Assembly: GCA_037953745.1 (NCBI GenBank) | Contig: JBAKBP010000697.1 | Location: 1 to 64,000, forward strand | Source of the DNA: Lithodes maja | Taxonomy: Eukaryota; Arthropoda; Malacostraca; Decapoda; Lithodidae | Direction of reading: 5' to 3' | Length of the DNA stretch: 64,000 nt | Part shown: one piece after another, positions 21,381 to 31,939 of the stretch | Layout of the letters: the number at the start of each line of letters is the position of its first letter | Position numbering within the stretch: the stretch's first letter is position 1 | Made by a program: the position numbers and the translations under genes | The notes under the pieces: model-generated | Told to the model about the DNA's origin: nothing | Seen by the model: the letters and a program-made list of their open reading frames with translations, nothing else | The model's database searches: none

Positions 21381-21887
21381 TTAAAAAATCATCAATATTA
21401 ATATTAATAATAGAAAAAGAAAAAGATAAACAATAAATACAGACAAAAAACAATAAATACAGACAAAAAGTAAGCAGAGGTTATACAAGAAACTTAAAGT
21501 TAAAAAGGCTTGATTAAAATTATTGATGTCAAATTTTAGAATACAGTCACAATAATTGACCCTAAAAAGATTAAATTTATGGAACAATTTACTTGCCTCA
21601 AAACCTCTGTCCACTAAGAGTCTGTATAGTAACCTAGCTCTAGCCCAAAAGTCATCTACTTTAGTGCAGATGTTACAAAATCTTATTAATTGGGAATAAA
21701 AACAATTATAAGTTATTTTACTATCGATATTACTACTAGGGAAAGGAAAGTTTATTACGTTAAAATTAAAATCATCAACTTTGTGATATACTTTAAGTAT
21801 GCACTGTTCATTAACAATCTCTATATTTATATCAAGAAAATTTTCAACTTTATAATTTACGTTACATTGTGTGAGGGGAATAGAATT
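21381..21887 (-). pseudogene. Penelope-like reverse transcriptase, C-terminal part (after LINE B insertion)
   Basis: On the minus strand this continues the RT of 28761-29262 beyond the LINE B insertion. It opens within the duplicated NSIP codons and reads PLTQCNVNYKVENFLDINIE, VYHKVDDFNFNVINFPFP, TYNCFYSQLIRF and FWARARLLYRLLVDRGF. The FLD..I, KVDDFNF and YSQLIRF string is typical of the thumb region of Penelope-like RTs with YIDD/YLDD boxes. The last 40 or so residues are low-complexity and probably past the true domain end. No GIY-YIG endonuclease is visible. Confidence 0.6.
21875..21887. repeat. 13-bp target-site duplication, left side of LINE B copy 2
   Basis: GGGGAATAGAATT here is repeated exactly at 28761-28773, bracketing LINE B copy 2. 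Confidence 0.95.
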
Positions 21888-22036
21888 ATTATTATTATTA
21901 AAATAGGGATTCGCACCAAGCCTAAAAAGACTATGTGGCACCAAAAGAAACTTTGTGGAAAAAAAAACAAACATCGGAGGTGTTGTGGGGCAGGGCGCAC
22001 GACGGAGTAGAGGAGAAGAAGACTAGGAAACACTAA

Positions 22037-25000
22037 TTAAAGAAGCTGAAGGAGACGGGTATGGAGGAGAAACCGCATAAGATGTGGGAGGGAGAAAGTG
22101 GGGGACTCTCCGAGCAAATCGGCTAAGACAAGGGGGCGATTAAGGGAGGATATGAAGGGGAATGCTTGCCGTCGGGCATTGGAGAAACGCGGACAGTCGA
22201 TCAGGAGATGCTGGACAGACACTGGAATATGGCAGCAAGGACAGAGCGTGGGGACATCACAGGACATCAAATGACCATGCGTGAGCCTGGTGTGGCCGAG
22301 CCGAAGACGGGCTAGAGCGGTCTCCCATCGACGATTGCGATGAGAGGAAGACTTCCAAGGGAGGACGGAAGGTTTGACAGAACGCAGTTTGACATCAGAC
22401 ACCCTCATGGAGGTCCATTCGTCCTGCCAGCGCTGACGTAGTAATTGAGTAACACGAGGGAAGTAATCAGATGCAGGAATACGTCGTGGCACGAGTCGGT
22501 GAGAGGTAATAGCAGAGCGGGCGAAAAAATCAACCCGCTCATTGCCAGGCACACCAACATGACTCGGGACCCAACAGAAAGACAGGGACTTCAATTTAGT
22601 AGCGATGCGGAACAACCATTCTTGAATCTCCAGCACTAAGGGGTTAACAGCGGGAAGAGACTGAATACTCTGAAGAGCACTAAGGGAGTCACTAAAAATT
22701 ACAAAGGTATGCAGGTGTGAACAAAAAATAGTACGTAGGGCAAATAAAATAGCAAATAACTCGGCCGTAAAGACACTAGCACATGATTGGATGTGACGTT
22801 GGAAGGTCCGGTCCGGGAACACAACCGCAAACCCTGTACCGGCGGAGGTCTTGGAACCATCAGTGTACACTGGAACGGCTGAAGAGTGGCGTAGCAGATG
22901 TTCCGTAAACTGAGCATAAAGCAACTGTGGGGTTGAAGAGGCCTTAGAGGGGGGGAGGGCAGCTGTACAAACGGTAGGGCGAGGGAGTAGCCATGGGGGG
23001 AACTCCGACTGTCGGAGGGGTAGCACCGATGGAATGGGAAAAGAGAAGGAGGCCAGTAAAGCAGAGACCCGACCGGGGAACGAAGTAGCAGACACTGATG
23101 GGGCTAAGCCGCAAGCCGTGGGAGGAAAACCAGCCGAACTGTGTTGCAGAAGGCGAAGATGACATCGAAGGGTCAGTTTATCCCGCCTGGATGATAGCGG
23201 TGGGACACCCGACTCAGCATAAAGGCTAATAACCGGAGTAGAGCGAAAAGCCCCTAGCGACAAGCGCAGACCGTGATGGTGAAGGGAGTCTAGGCGCTTA
23301 AGGTTTGTACGCGCAGCGGAGGCATATACCTGGCAGCCATAATCGATCTTGGAGAGAATAAGCGTTGTATGGAGGCGCAGAAGAGTCGTCCGGTCCGCAC
23401 CCCAAGACAAGTGGCTAAGGGTTTGTAAGAGTTGAAGCCGTCGGGTGGTGGAGGTCAGTAACGAAGTAATGTGCGGGTACCATGTCAACCGAGTATCGAA
23501 AATGAGACCCAAGAATGGAGCTGAGGACCTGTAAGGCAGAGGGCGGTTATACAACGTAAGAACAGGATGCGGGACTGTATGGCGTTTAGTGAAGACGACG
23601 GCACAAGATTTCGAGGGCGAAAACCGAAAACCATGGGCCGTAGCCCACTGCGCAGCTGCATCAATGGCCCGCTGCATGAGATGGTGTAGGGCAGCGATAT
23701 CCAAACCCACAGCGTAAATAGCGAAGTCGTCCACATACAAAGAAGCACGGACACCAAGAGGGAGGGAAGAAATAATACCATTAATAGCTAGGATAAAAAG
23801 GATGGTACTAAGAACACAACCCTGTGGGACACCGTCGTGTTGGGGGTATGTTCGTGAGAATGTATTCTGAAGCTTGACTCGGAAAGTACGATCACGGAGA
23901 AAGTTCTGCAAGAATACCGCCATGTTGCCAGACACACCAGAACGTAAAAGGGTACGAAGGATGTTGTATTTCCAGGCAGTATCATACGCTTTTTCAAGAT
24001 CGAAGAATACAGCTAAAACCGACTTAGTGTCCGAAAAGGCATCGCGGATAGAAGTCGCCAATCTCAATAATGGGTCCAAAGTACTACGGCCCTTGCGAAA
24101 GCCATATTGAAAAGGTGACAGGATGCTTCTTGATTCCAGGAGCCACATTAAGCGGGAGTGAACCATGCGTTCTAATAATTTGCCGACACAACTGACCAGG
24201 GCAATGGGACGGTAATCTGCTGGTGCATGGCCCGACTTACCCGGCTTAAGGAATGGGAGAAGGATGGCATGTCTCCACCCAGCCGGAAAAAAGCCTGTGG
24301 ACCACAGACGGTTGTAGATGGACAAGAGAAAGCCAAGCGCAGGTGGAGATAAGTGCTTCAGCATCAAGTAATGGACACCGTCAGGGCCTTCACATGTATC
24401 CTTACAGGCTCCCAGGCTAGACTCAAGCTCAGCCCGGGAGAAGGGGGCATTGAAAAACTGATCAGATGATAAGACGAAGTCAAGTCGCCTAAGTTCAGAA
24501 CGGCGTTTATGCATCTGGAAGGAGGGCGGGAGATGGGAGCCAGTGCTAACATCACTGAAATGTTGTCCCAACATATTGGCCACCAGAGACGGATCGCCCA
24601 CAATGCCAGTGTTGGTATGGAGGACAGGGGCCGGCGTAGGCGCATGTTTCCCTGCAATCTTCCTGACGCGAGCCCAGACTTGCGGAACAGGTGTATCTGC
24701 GTTGATAGTAGAGACATACGACATCCAGCTAGATTTTTTAGCAGAGCGGATTGTACGACGGAAGACGGCATTAGCCTGTTTGAAAAGAGTATACGCATCC
24801 CGCTCATATGGAGAGCCTTTTTTCCGACGGAAACTCTTCCACTTGGCTCTTTTATTGCGTAAAGCCGAAGTGCACTGAGCAGTCCACCACGGTACACACT
24901 TAGAAGACATACTCCGAGTAGTGCGTGGAATACAAGTATAGGCAGCATGGAGCACAAACATCAGGAAACTGGTAAGCATGGCATCAGGGTCCGGGAAAGC

Positions 25001-25723
25001 AGGGGTCGGATTAGACGGAACGGCGAGATCAGCGAAAGATGTCCAGTCGGCACGATCGAAACACCAACGGGGAGGGCGTGGCACTGGGGAGTAAGACGTA
25101 GGGGAGAGGACAATCGGGAAGTGGTCAGTCGCACAGTAATCATTAAAGACCTTCCAAGTAAAATCCAAGGATAATGTAGGGGAACACAGAGACAAGTCAA
25201 TACATGAGAAGGTACGGGTGCCGCTATCAAAATGCGTAGAGGAACCAGTGTTTAAAAGAAATAAATCGTGTGTACGAATCAGAGCCTCAAGGGAACGACC
25301 CCGTGTATTAACGGTAGAGTCACCCCACAGGGAATGCCTGCAATTAAAATCCCCTAAAAGGAGGAAAGGTGGAGGTAATAGAGAAAGGATCCTGTTTAAT
25401 TCTGGAACATCGAGCGGGATCGAGGGGGAAAGGTATATGGAAACTACTGTAAGCCAGCGGGAAAGGAACACTCTGGCAAGCGTGCATTTAAGAGAGGTAC
25501 GGATAGTTAACTGAGACACTGGAACATCAAGATGTACGAGGAGGCAAGTAGCATACTGGGAATGGGGAGAACTTATATAGGAGTAAAAAGGAATTGGGGA
25601 GGGGGCATTAGATAAACGCGATTCTTGTAAACTAATAATAAGTGGGCTAAACCTAGAGATAAGGTAACGAAGATCAACACGATGTGCTGCAAAACTACGA
25701 ATGTTCCATTGTAAAATGGACAT
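22037..25723 (-). CDS. LINE B ORF2 protein: APE endonuclease, reverse transcriptase, RNase H
   Basis: This single 1228-residue enzyme nicks target DNA and copies the element RNA at the nick. The endonuclease spans about residues 1-215: WNIRS with N7, QESR with E34, GDFN with D125 and N127, and ATDHFPI near the end. RT spans about 440-720: FFDLEKAYD with catalytic D575, PQGCVLSTILF, and YVDD at 663-666. RNase H covers about 950-1080: VYTDGS with D955, TAEL, FSDS, and WVPSHVGVPGNERVD. A CPCC..VQHLLIDC motif follows near the C-terminus. All expected catalytic residues that I can check are present. It starts 117 bp after the ORF1 stop; reinitiation is plausible but not shown. The start MSILQWN sits right at the endonuclease fold. 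Confidence 0.95.
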   Translation of the reverse strand: MSILQWNIRSFAAHRVDLRYLISRFSPLIISLQESRLSNAPSPIPFYSYISSPHSQYATCLLVHLDVPVSQLTIRTSLKCTLARVFLSRWLTVVSIYLSPSIPLDVPELNRILSLLPPPFLLLGDFNCRHSLWGDSTVNTRGRSLEALIRTHDLFLLNTGSSTHFDSGTRTFSCIDLSLCSPTLSLDFTWKVFNDYCATDHFPIVLSPTSYSPVPRPPRWCFDRADWTSFADLAVPSNPTPAFPDPDAMLTSFLMFVLHAAYTCIPRTTRSMSSKCVPWWTAQCTSALRNKRAKWKSFRRKKGSPYERDAYTLFKQANAVFRRTIRSAKKSSWMSYVSTINADTPVPQVWARVRKIAGKHAPTPAPVLHTNTGIVGDPSLVANMLGQHFSDVSTGSHLPPSFQMHKRRSELRRLDFVLSSDQFFNAPFSRAELESSLGACKDTCEGPDGVHYLMLKHLSPPALGFLLSIYNRLWSTGFFPAGWRHAILLPFLKPGKSGHAPADYRPIALVSCVGKLLERMVHSRLMWLLESRSILSPFQYGFRKGRSTLDPLLRLATSIRDAFSDTKSVLAVFFDLEKAYDTAWKYNILRTLLRSGVSGNMAVFLQNFLRDRTFRVKLQNTFSRTYPQHDGVPQGCVLSTILFILAINGIISSLPLGVRASLYVDDFAIYAVGLDIAALHHLMQRAIDAAAQWATAHGFRFSPSKSCAVVFTKRHTVPHPVLTLYNRPLPYRSSAPFLGLIFDTRLTWYPHITSLLTSTTRRLQLLQTLSHLSWGADRTTLLRLHTTLILSKIDYGCQVYASAARTNLKRLDSLHHHGLRLSLGAFRSTPVISLYAESGVPPLSSRRDKLTLRCHLRLLQHSSAGFPPTACGLAPSVSATSFPGRVSALLASFSFPIPSVLPLRQSEFPPWLLPRPTVCTAALPPSKASSTPQLLYAQFTEHLLRHSSAVPVYTDGSKTSAGTGFAVVFPDRTFQRHIQSCASVFTAELFAILFALRTIFCSHLHTFVIFSDSLSALQSIQSLPAVNPLVLEIQEWLFRIATKLKSLSFCWVPSHVGVPGNERVDFFARSAITSHRLVPRRIPASDYFPRVTQLLRQRWQDEWTSMRVSDVKLRSVKPSVLPWKSSSHRNRRWETALARLRLGHTRLTHGHLMSCDVPTLCPCCHIPVSVQHLLIDCPRFSNARRQAFPFISSLNRPLVLADLLGESPTFSLPHLMRFLLHTRLLQLL

Positions 25724-25840
25724 TATAATGACAAAAAGATTAAAAAGACGCGTACAAGAGGGAAGAAAAGACGTACACTATATACAACATATTTACAAAA
25801 TACAGGTAACACCGTGGGTGGAAAATATAGCCAAGAGAGG

Positions 25841-28261
25841 CTAACGATGGGAAATAAGAGCAGGAATTGGAGAAGACGTTGAAGGGGAAGACTGGAAACC
25901 GGGGGGCATAGGGAGGTCTAACAGAGAAAGAGGAGAGGAAGGAGGAGGGCCGGAAGAGGGAGGAAGGACGGACGGCGGGTGAGAAGAGAAGGAGGGGGTA
26001 AGGGCAGGAGAAGGAAGAGGGGGAGGGTCAGGAGGAGGAAGAGGAGGAGGGCCCGGAGGAAGGCCAGAAGGGGGAGTGGAGGAAGAGGACGGGGCAGGGG
26101 AAGGCGGGAGAGGGAAAGGCGGGAGAGGGGTAGGGGGGAGAGAAGAGGGGGTAGGATGAACTTCGGCATGAACAGTAGAAGGTGGGGGGTGGGAAGAACG
26201 GATAAATTCGTCAATCTGAGGTAGGGTTTCGTAGGAGAAATCTAGGGATGCAGGGACGGGAGGAGGAGGAGACTGGACGGAGAGAGGAGAAAGGGAAACA
26301 GAAGGAGAAGGAGGCGACTTCTTCTTCTTCTCGCAGGGACTTGAGCACCGCACATCACGGAGACCACCCTTACGTTTAAAAGAGGAAGCGGGCGAGGAAG
26401 AACGGAGCACAGGAGCCCGTTTGGTAGAGGAGAAGGGAAGTTTAGAGCGAGTAGGAGATTTGGGGCGACTAGAAGAGGAAGATGACGGAGAACGGGGGGG
26501 AGGCTTGGAACGGTGAGAGCGTGGAGGGAGACTAGAAGAGGAGGAACAAGGAAGAGAGCAAGAGGAAGGGGCAGAAGTAGGAGAAGGACTGAGAACAGAG
26601 AAAGTGTTAGACAAAGGGACAGAAAAGGAAGAGACGGAAGGACGAACGGAGGAGACTGAAGAGGAGGAAGGAGAAAATCCAGGAGAAGCACCGGTAGAAG
26701 GAAGGGAGGCAGATGACGAAACTGGTGCGACCGGGGGGACGGAGGGAGCGGAGGCGGTGGAAGGAACCGAGGAACCAGAAAAAGGGGGGGGCGTGGTAGA
26801 GGGAGGCAAAGAAGAGGAGGGAGGAGACAGAGTCTTGGAAAATGACTGAGGGGTGAAGCCCAAGCGACGAGCCTCTTGGCGGGCTGCGGTGAGCGTAAGG
26901 CCGCGTCTCGCTTTGAGAACAGCAACCTCAGACTCGAACAGATGAACGGGGCAAATCTTAGAGTCGGCCGAATGAGACCCGCGGCAATTAAGGCAGAACT
27001 GGGACGTTGACTGACATTCGCCAACGGCATGTCCGGACTGCGCACAGCGCGGGCAGAGTGGGCTCTCAGCGGCTGTACGGCAGAACTTAGCCGGGTGGCC
27101 GAAACGCCAGCAGCTGCGACACTGGAGTGGACGGGGAAGAGACGCAGTCACGGGGAGGCGAGTACCACCGACAATAACATGGGCAGGAAGGGAAAGTCCA
27201 TCAAAAGAGATCTTGGCAATGTTAGCGGGATGGCGGCGAAGGTCGCGAGGAGGGATAGTGTAGCACACCACACTAACCACCTTGTGGTCTTGAGCGACAA
27301 CGATGTCCTTGACGAGGTCGGCGCAATCCGCGAAAGGACGACCCCCGAGACGGATGGAAGCGGGGATCAGGACAGTCCCTGTACAGGAGTTGAGTCGTTG
27401 ATCTTTTTGAGCCGGGATGGGGGTGCCAGAACAATCGACGAAAGAGGACATAGCAGTAGCCTGAAGTTCGTTTTGGACGGTAACAAGACGGGAGGCATCA
27501 TGGCGGGAGTGGAAGGTGACGTCCTTTCCCACCTGTTGAAGGAGACGCAGGTGGAAGAGGAGGTCATCACCGGCTAGAGGCGCAGAAGCAGGGATGGAGA
27601 AAAACTTAGTAAAGGAAGGAGGTGCAAAGAGAGAGGACATAGGGAGGACCGAGGAGCGAGGACGAGAAGAGGACGAAACTGGAGAAGAAGAGGAAAGAGA
27701 ACGAGGAAGGGAGGGCAGAAAAGGGTCGAGGGTGACAAGACTAGAGAGAGAAGAGGAAGAAGAGGAAGACGCGGAAATAACTACAGGAGAGGAGATGAAA
27801 TCCTGGGTAGTGGAGGGCGGAGAAAGACGTGACGAAGACGGAAGGGTAGGAGAAGGATTCGGAACGGTAATGGACGAGAGGGACGAGCGACGACCGAGGG
27901 ATAGTTCAGCGGGCCGGTCGAGAGCACCCAAAACCATCCCCGACTCACCGTGCTCCCGCGGGGAACCGGACTGACAGCCAGACAACAGACCCCCAAGTGG
28001 CAGGCTGCATGCCACAAGGGGCTCACTCACCGGAACCACTAAAGCAGAAGCCATAAACAGGGAAGAACAGGGAAAAAAGCATAAGTCGTCACCATAGCAA
28101 GAGAAAAGGGGGTAAAGCATGGAAGAAGATACTGCGGTTACCAGGTGCCCCTGGCAACGAAAGGGAGAAAGACCTCCGCAGGGCCACGAAACCCAGAATG
28201 CGGCCAATTGAGATGGGACAGGTCTCGGCTTTGAGCTAGGGACCTTGTACAACCCGGGCAT
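25841..28261 (-). CDS. LINE B ORF1 protein: zinc-knuckle, Ser/Pro-rich RNA-binding protein
   Basis: The 806-residue product is the presumed RNA chaperone of the element particle. Three cysteine knuckles occupy about residues 381-445 (CRSCWRFGHPAKFC, CPRCAQSGHAVGEC, CLNCRGSHSADSKICP), followed by a basic helix-like EARRLGFTPQ segment. Residues about 465-800 are dominated by serine and proline, with short basic patches (KRKGGLRD and EKKKK). The N-terminal 180 residues look unlike a folded domain; translation might begin at a later methionine, for example near MLYPLFS or MSSLFAPP. A region resembling the RRM-like fold of related ORF1 proteins may lie at 230-375 (DDLLFHLRLLQQVGKDVTFH onward) but this is inference. 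Confidence 0.85.
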   Translation of the reverse strand: MPGLYKVPSSKPRPVPSQLAAFWVSWPCGGLSPFRCQGHLVTAVSSSMLYPLFSCYGDDLCFFPCSSLFMASALVVPVSEPLVACSLPLGGLLSGCQSGSPREHGESGMVLGALDRPAELSLGRRSSLSSITVPNPSPTLPSSSRLSPPSTTQDFISSPVVISASSSSSSSLSSLVTLDPFLPSLPRSLSSSSPVSSSSRPRSSVLPMSSLFAPPSFTKFFSIPASAPLAGDDLLFHLRLLQQVGKDVTFHSRHDASRLVTVQNELQATAMSSFVDCSGTPIPAQKDQRLNSCTGTVLIPASIRLGGRPFADCADLVKDIVVAQDHKVVSVVCYTIPPRDLRRHPANIAKISFDGLSLPAHVIVGGTRLPVTASLPRPLQCRSCWRFGHPAKFCRTAAESPLCPRCAQSGHAVGECQSTSQFCLNCRGSHSADSKICPVHLFESEVAVLKARRGLTLTAARQEARRLGFTPQSFSKTLSPPSSSLPPSTTPPPFSGSSVPSTASAPSVPPVAPVSSSASLPSTGASPGFSPSSSSVSSVRPSVSSFSVPLSNTFSVLSPSPTSAPSSCSLPCSSSSSLPPRSHRSKPPPRSPSSSSSSRPKSPTRSKLPFSSTKRAPVLRSSSPASSFKRKGGLRDVRCSSPCEKKKKSPPSPSVSLSPLSVQSPPPPVPASLDFSYETLPQIDEFIRSSHPPPSTVHAEVHPTPSSLPPTPLPPFPLPPSPAPSSSSTPPSGLPPGPPPLPPPDPPPLPSPALTPSFSSHPPSVLPPSSGPPPSSPLSLLDLPMPPGFQSSPSTSSPIPALISHR

Positions 28262-28760
28262 TTGTCCTGCAGCTTTGTCCCACGGAGAACGGGGCCGGCG
28301 TAGTCACCTGACACACTCACTGGGAAGAGAGAAGAGAGTCAGAAACCCCAAAGCAACCCTATAGTGCCTATCCTCCAGCAACGAGCCTTGCGAGCCCTGG
28401 CCGGCAGCACCTGTCGCCAGGTGGACTCTGCCAACTCAGCAGTGATCAGAGACACCAAGGCGAAGCCCTAAGGAAACTAGAACCTCCGAAGCAGTTAAAG
28501 AGAAAGGAAGGAAGCAAACAGGGAAGTCAACCGGAAGGGAAGGGAGGGACGGGACCACAAAAGTTCAAGGGTGGGAGACCGGCCTCGGATGGCAGCCCCA
28601 GGAGAAAGCGGAAGAGGGAAAAACGAAAACTAGAAAGGAGGAGAAAGAAAAGGACATGACAAAATTAGTTGGAGGTGATAGGGAGAGCGGCCAAGAACCT
28701 TGGCCGCCCCACCTACAAGCCCGGAAGCCCCCAAACGGCGGCAACGAGTCATGTGGCAAG
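28262..28760 (-). promoter_or_regulatory. LINE B copy 2 5' UTR
   Basis: This is the counterpart of 7204-7702, nearly identical over its length. It is presumed to hold the internal promoter, since full-length copies restart exactly here. The first bases CTTGCCACATG are the same in both copies, which fixes the element's 5' end. Confidence 0.45.
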
Positions 28761-28773
28761 GGGGAATAGAATT
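28761..28773. repeat. 13-bp target-site duplication, right side of LINE B copy 2
   Basis: GGGGAATAGAATT matches 21875-21887 exactly. Confidence 0.95.
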
Positions 28774-29262
28774 AGGGTAAATAAGTTTAGCAACTTTATT
28801 AAAATTTAACAAATTGCAAACAAGAATATCATCAATATATCTACTATTATTACTTAACAGTTTAGCAAGTGCTAATTTTTTGGGGATTTTATTTTTCTTG
28901 CTACTGTCAACTAAGTCTTTTATATATTTAAATTCTAAAGCAAGCAAGAATAAGTCTGCAATTAAAGGGCTAGCATTTCCACCCATAGGAATTCCTAATA
29001 TTAGTTTGAAAATGTACGGGCCGAATCTAACATAAGTATTGAAAAGGAGGAATTTAAGGGCATCTTTAAGTTTAGTTCTATCAAAATATACAGAACTAGT
29101 GGGAGTAGAGCTAAGTGATACATTATTAAAATATGTATAAACATTTATGAAATAATTACCATTCCTAACGAACCTGTCAAAGTGCAAATCTATAATAAAG
29201 CAAAGCTCTGAATATACTAAATCTAAAGGCAAATTGGTATACAAAGTTGAAAAAGACTATAC
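28761..29262 (-). pseudogene. Penelope-like reverse transcriptase, N-terminal part
   Basis: On the minus strand the frame opens at FSTLYTNLPLDLVYS (RT motif A just after its aspartate) and reads YIFKLILGIPMGGNASPLIA (motif B, GIPMGGNASP) and NNSRYIDDILVCN (catalytic YIDD). It ends in the codons NSIP that were duplicated when LINE B inserted. LYTxLP, IPMG..SP and RYIDD are the Penelope-like element pattern, different from the LINE RTs nearby. Everything upstream of motif A is missing, so it was already 5'-truncated. Apart from the insertion the two halves join without a frameshift. No paired GIY-YIG domain is found. Confidence is moderate as to superfamily. Confidence 0.65.
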
Positions 29263-29344
29263 TAATAACTATAATATGGAACTCTCCTTTAACATTAATA
29301 ATCAATTACAAACTCCAATGTACTTTAATAAACTAATAAAAACA

Positions 29345-29412
29345 GTCTTCCCAGGATTCAAACTCAGACACTACACCCAGAACATAAGCATCTAATCCAT
29401 TACACCACCAAA
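29345..29412 (-). repeat. tRNA-derived SINE-like repeat (family T1)
   Basis: A-box-like GGTGTAATGGATTAGATGC and a decayed B box (GTTTGAATCC) on the minus strand, with the usual T1 body beyond. Confidence 0.6.
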
Positions 29413-29753
29413 ACAAATTCCTAAAGAATATCTGCAAGACTAGGGCAGCGAAGTTAAGATTTCAATGGACAGAAATGTGAAAGTGCTACAGTCAACCAGG
29501 AAAAGGTGAGAACTCTGAACGGCAGGAACAAATTAGAATTTAAAACTTTCAAAATAAACAAACCAAACCGAGACGATGCAAGATATAAGCAAAACTAATC
29601 AAAATCACTAATTTAAAACTTTCAAAACTAACAAACCAAAACTTGGACGAACACTGTAAAAAGACTACACTAATAACTATAATAAGTAACGCCCCTTTCT
29701 TAACATTAATAATCAATTACAAACTCCAACGCACTTTAATAAACTAATAAAAC

Positions 29754-29820
29754 AGTCCTCCCAGGATTCAAACTCCGGACACCACACCCAGAACATAAGC
29801 ATCTAAACCATTACACCAAG
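29754..29820 (-). repeat. tRNA-derived SINE-like repeat (family T1)
   Basis: Minus-strand GGTGTAATGGTTTAGATGC and GAGTTTGAATCCTGGGAGGA; the same body sequence follows. Confidence 0.6.
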
Positions 29821-30220
29821 TTATAGCAGATTGACTAGAACAGAATGGAAACTTAGAAATCAATTAAAATTTAAAACTTGCAAACTAAACAAGCCAAAAC
29901 CGAGACAAACTATATAAAGGCAAAATAACTAATCAAAATCGCTATTTGGAAACTACGCTTACTAAAATAAAATTTATGAAATAAAACTCAAAATAAAGCT
30001 AACCATATATCGGCAAGGAAGTGAATTTGATTAAGGAAGGACAATGTGGTCTAAGGAAATAATTACCACTCGGTTCTTAACATTAATCATCAATTACAAA
30101 CTCCAATGTACTTTAATGAGCTCTTTAATTAAAATTTAAAACTCAAACTTAAACCAAAACTGAGACAGACTATATAAAGGCAAAATAACTAATAAAAATC
30201 TGTTATAACAAAAGCATATA

Positions 30221-30288
30221 GTCTTCCCGGGATTCGAACTCAGGACACCACACCAAGAACATTAGCATCTAATCTATTACACCACCAA
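30221..30288 (-). repeat. tRNA-derived SINE-like repeat (family T1)
   Basis: Minus-strand GGTGTAATAGATTAGATGC and an intact GAGTTCGAATCCCGGGAAGA B-box region. Confidence 0.6.
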
Positions 30289-31939
30289 AACAAATTCCAA
30301 AAGAATATCGGCAAGACTAAGGCAGCGAAGGAACTATTTCAATGGACAGAAATGTGAAAGTGCTACAGTCAACAAGGAAAAGGTGAGAACGCTAAACGGC
30401 AGGAACATATTAGAATTTAAAACTTTCAAAATAAACAAACCAAAACTGGGACGATACAAGATAAAAGCAAAACTGACAATACCTAAATATTTAATTTAAA
30501 GTTACCTTCCAATCAAATAAGCTTTTAATACAATATAAAGTTTTAAAATTCCCATGAAATAAGTAGGAGACTTGCCAGTAATTAGAATCTGATTTTATTT
30601 TATTTGGCTAAAAAACTAACTCAGACTATCTGCTTATATTCATATTTATTCACAAACTCTATCAACTTGTGGAGTAATTAGAGAATTTAATTTCATTAGG
30701 ATTTAAAACTTCCTAAAGAAACAAACCAAAGCTTGCAAAATAAAAAACAAAACTTGCAAGATAAACACAAACTAATCAATATTGCTATGTGGAAATCGAT
30801 CCATATACAGTACATACTCAGGCCCAATCCCCACTATAATTATAATTAAATAATGCTTCAAATAATCAGGAATATATAATTAAGGCATATACAAAATAAT
30901 TATATATTTGTACAAACAACTTTAAACAATAGTCTCATTTCTGCAAGTTTATAACATAAGCCGATTAGGATCAGTTTAATACCTATACCTTTGTATCTAA
31001 AGACTAAATTTAATAATGCAACCATTAAAATTAATGCCAAAAATATACTAAACTGAGTAGTTAGTCCAATTATTACTACTTTATTTAAATCTTGCAAAAT
31101 AAACAAACTAAAACTTGGGATAACGGTAAAAAGAAAAAACTTATCAAATTCACTATTGGAAAAAATGCTCAAGCAAAATAATTTATAAATAAAAGAACAG
31201 GTTTTGCGCTATTGAAAATTCTAAAAGTAATAGAAATGAATTTACTACTATAATTATACACAACTTATCCAGAGGCCATTACTGGTGTAAAATGAATAAT
31301 GGAAAACTTTCAAAACAAACTAACCAATACTTAGACTAATAGTAAAAAGACAAGACCTCCTCAAAAGAGTTTATAACAAAATAGGACTATGCTAAGTTTA
31401 ATTTTAAGAACTATCATTGAAACTCCTAAAAATCTATGATTAATGGGCTAAACCAAGAATTACATCTAAAATTTAAAAACAAAACTTACTTTAATTCTAC
31501 CAAAACTCATTTGGATTTAAAGCTATACAGGTATGATTTTTTTTTAGACTTATTGAAGGCATCAAGAGAATTTTAATATTTAACAGAAACTTCTTATTAA
31601 ATGGCGAATAGATTTTAGACTTATACTTATACATAGAATTTAAAACTTGCAAAATAAACTAACCAAAACTTATATGAACATTAAAAAGACAAAGTAATCA
31701 CAATCGCTGTGGAAACTACACTAAAGTAAAATATTAATTTATAAATAAAAGCTTGCAAGGGTTTACAAATTCTAGACTGAAGGCTTTAGAAAATAGTTAA
31801 ATTATTTATTTTGTAGAAACTACTTTCACCAATAGTATAAATGGTATAATGGCCTCTTTCTGCAATACCGCATTTTTCAACCTGCTAACTATTTTGGGTA
31901 CAGATTTAACTATTGCTTTCCAATTATATAATATTTATG

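Larger units (their letters stand above)
21888..28760 (-). mobile_element. LINE B copy 2: intact full-length I-clade retrotransposon (6.87 kb)
   Basis: The element starts at 28760 with CTTGCCACATGACTCGTTGC and ends at 21888 after a TAA tail. Order on the minus strand: 5' UTR about 500 bp, ORF1 (806 codons), 117-bp gap, ORF2 (1228 codons), 3' UTR about 150 bp. A 13-bp direct duplication brackets it. Both ORFs are open, the ends are full length and the duplication is exact, so insertion was recent and the copy may still be competent. It interrupts a Penelope-like RT frame. It lies in inverted orientation to copy 1, with the 3' ends facing across about 7.9 kb. Confidence 0.95.
29263..31935. other. 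AT-rich repeat field with T1 tRNA-derived repeats
   Basis: The roughly 90-bp dispersed motif recurs at about 29530-29600, 29620-29690, 29860-29950, 30130-30200, 30420-30470, 31080-31140, 31290-31350 and 31640-31720, at varying decay. T1 repeats are listed separately. A minus-strand open stretch at 30900-31172 lacks any recognisable domain. No gene is supported. Confidence 0.6.
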
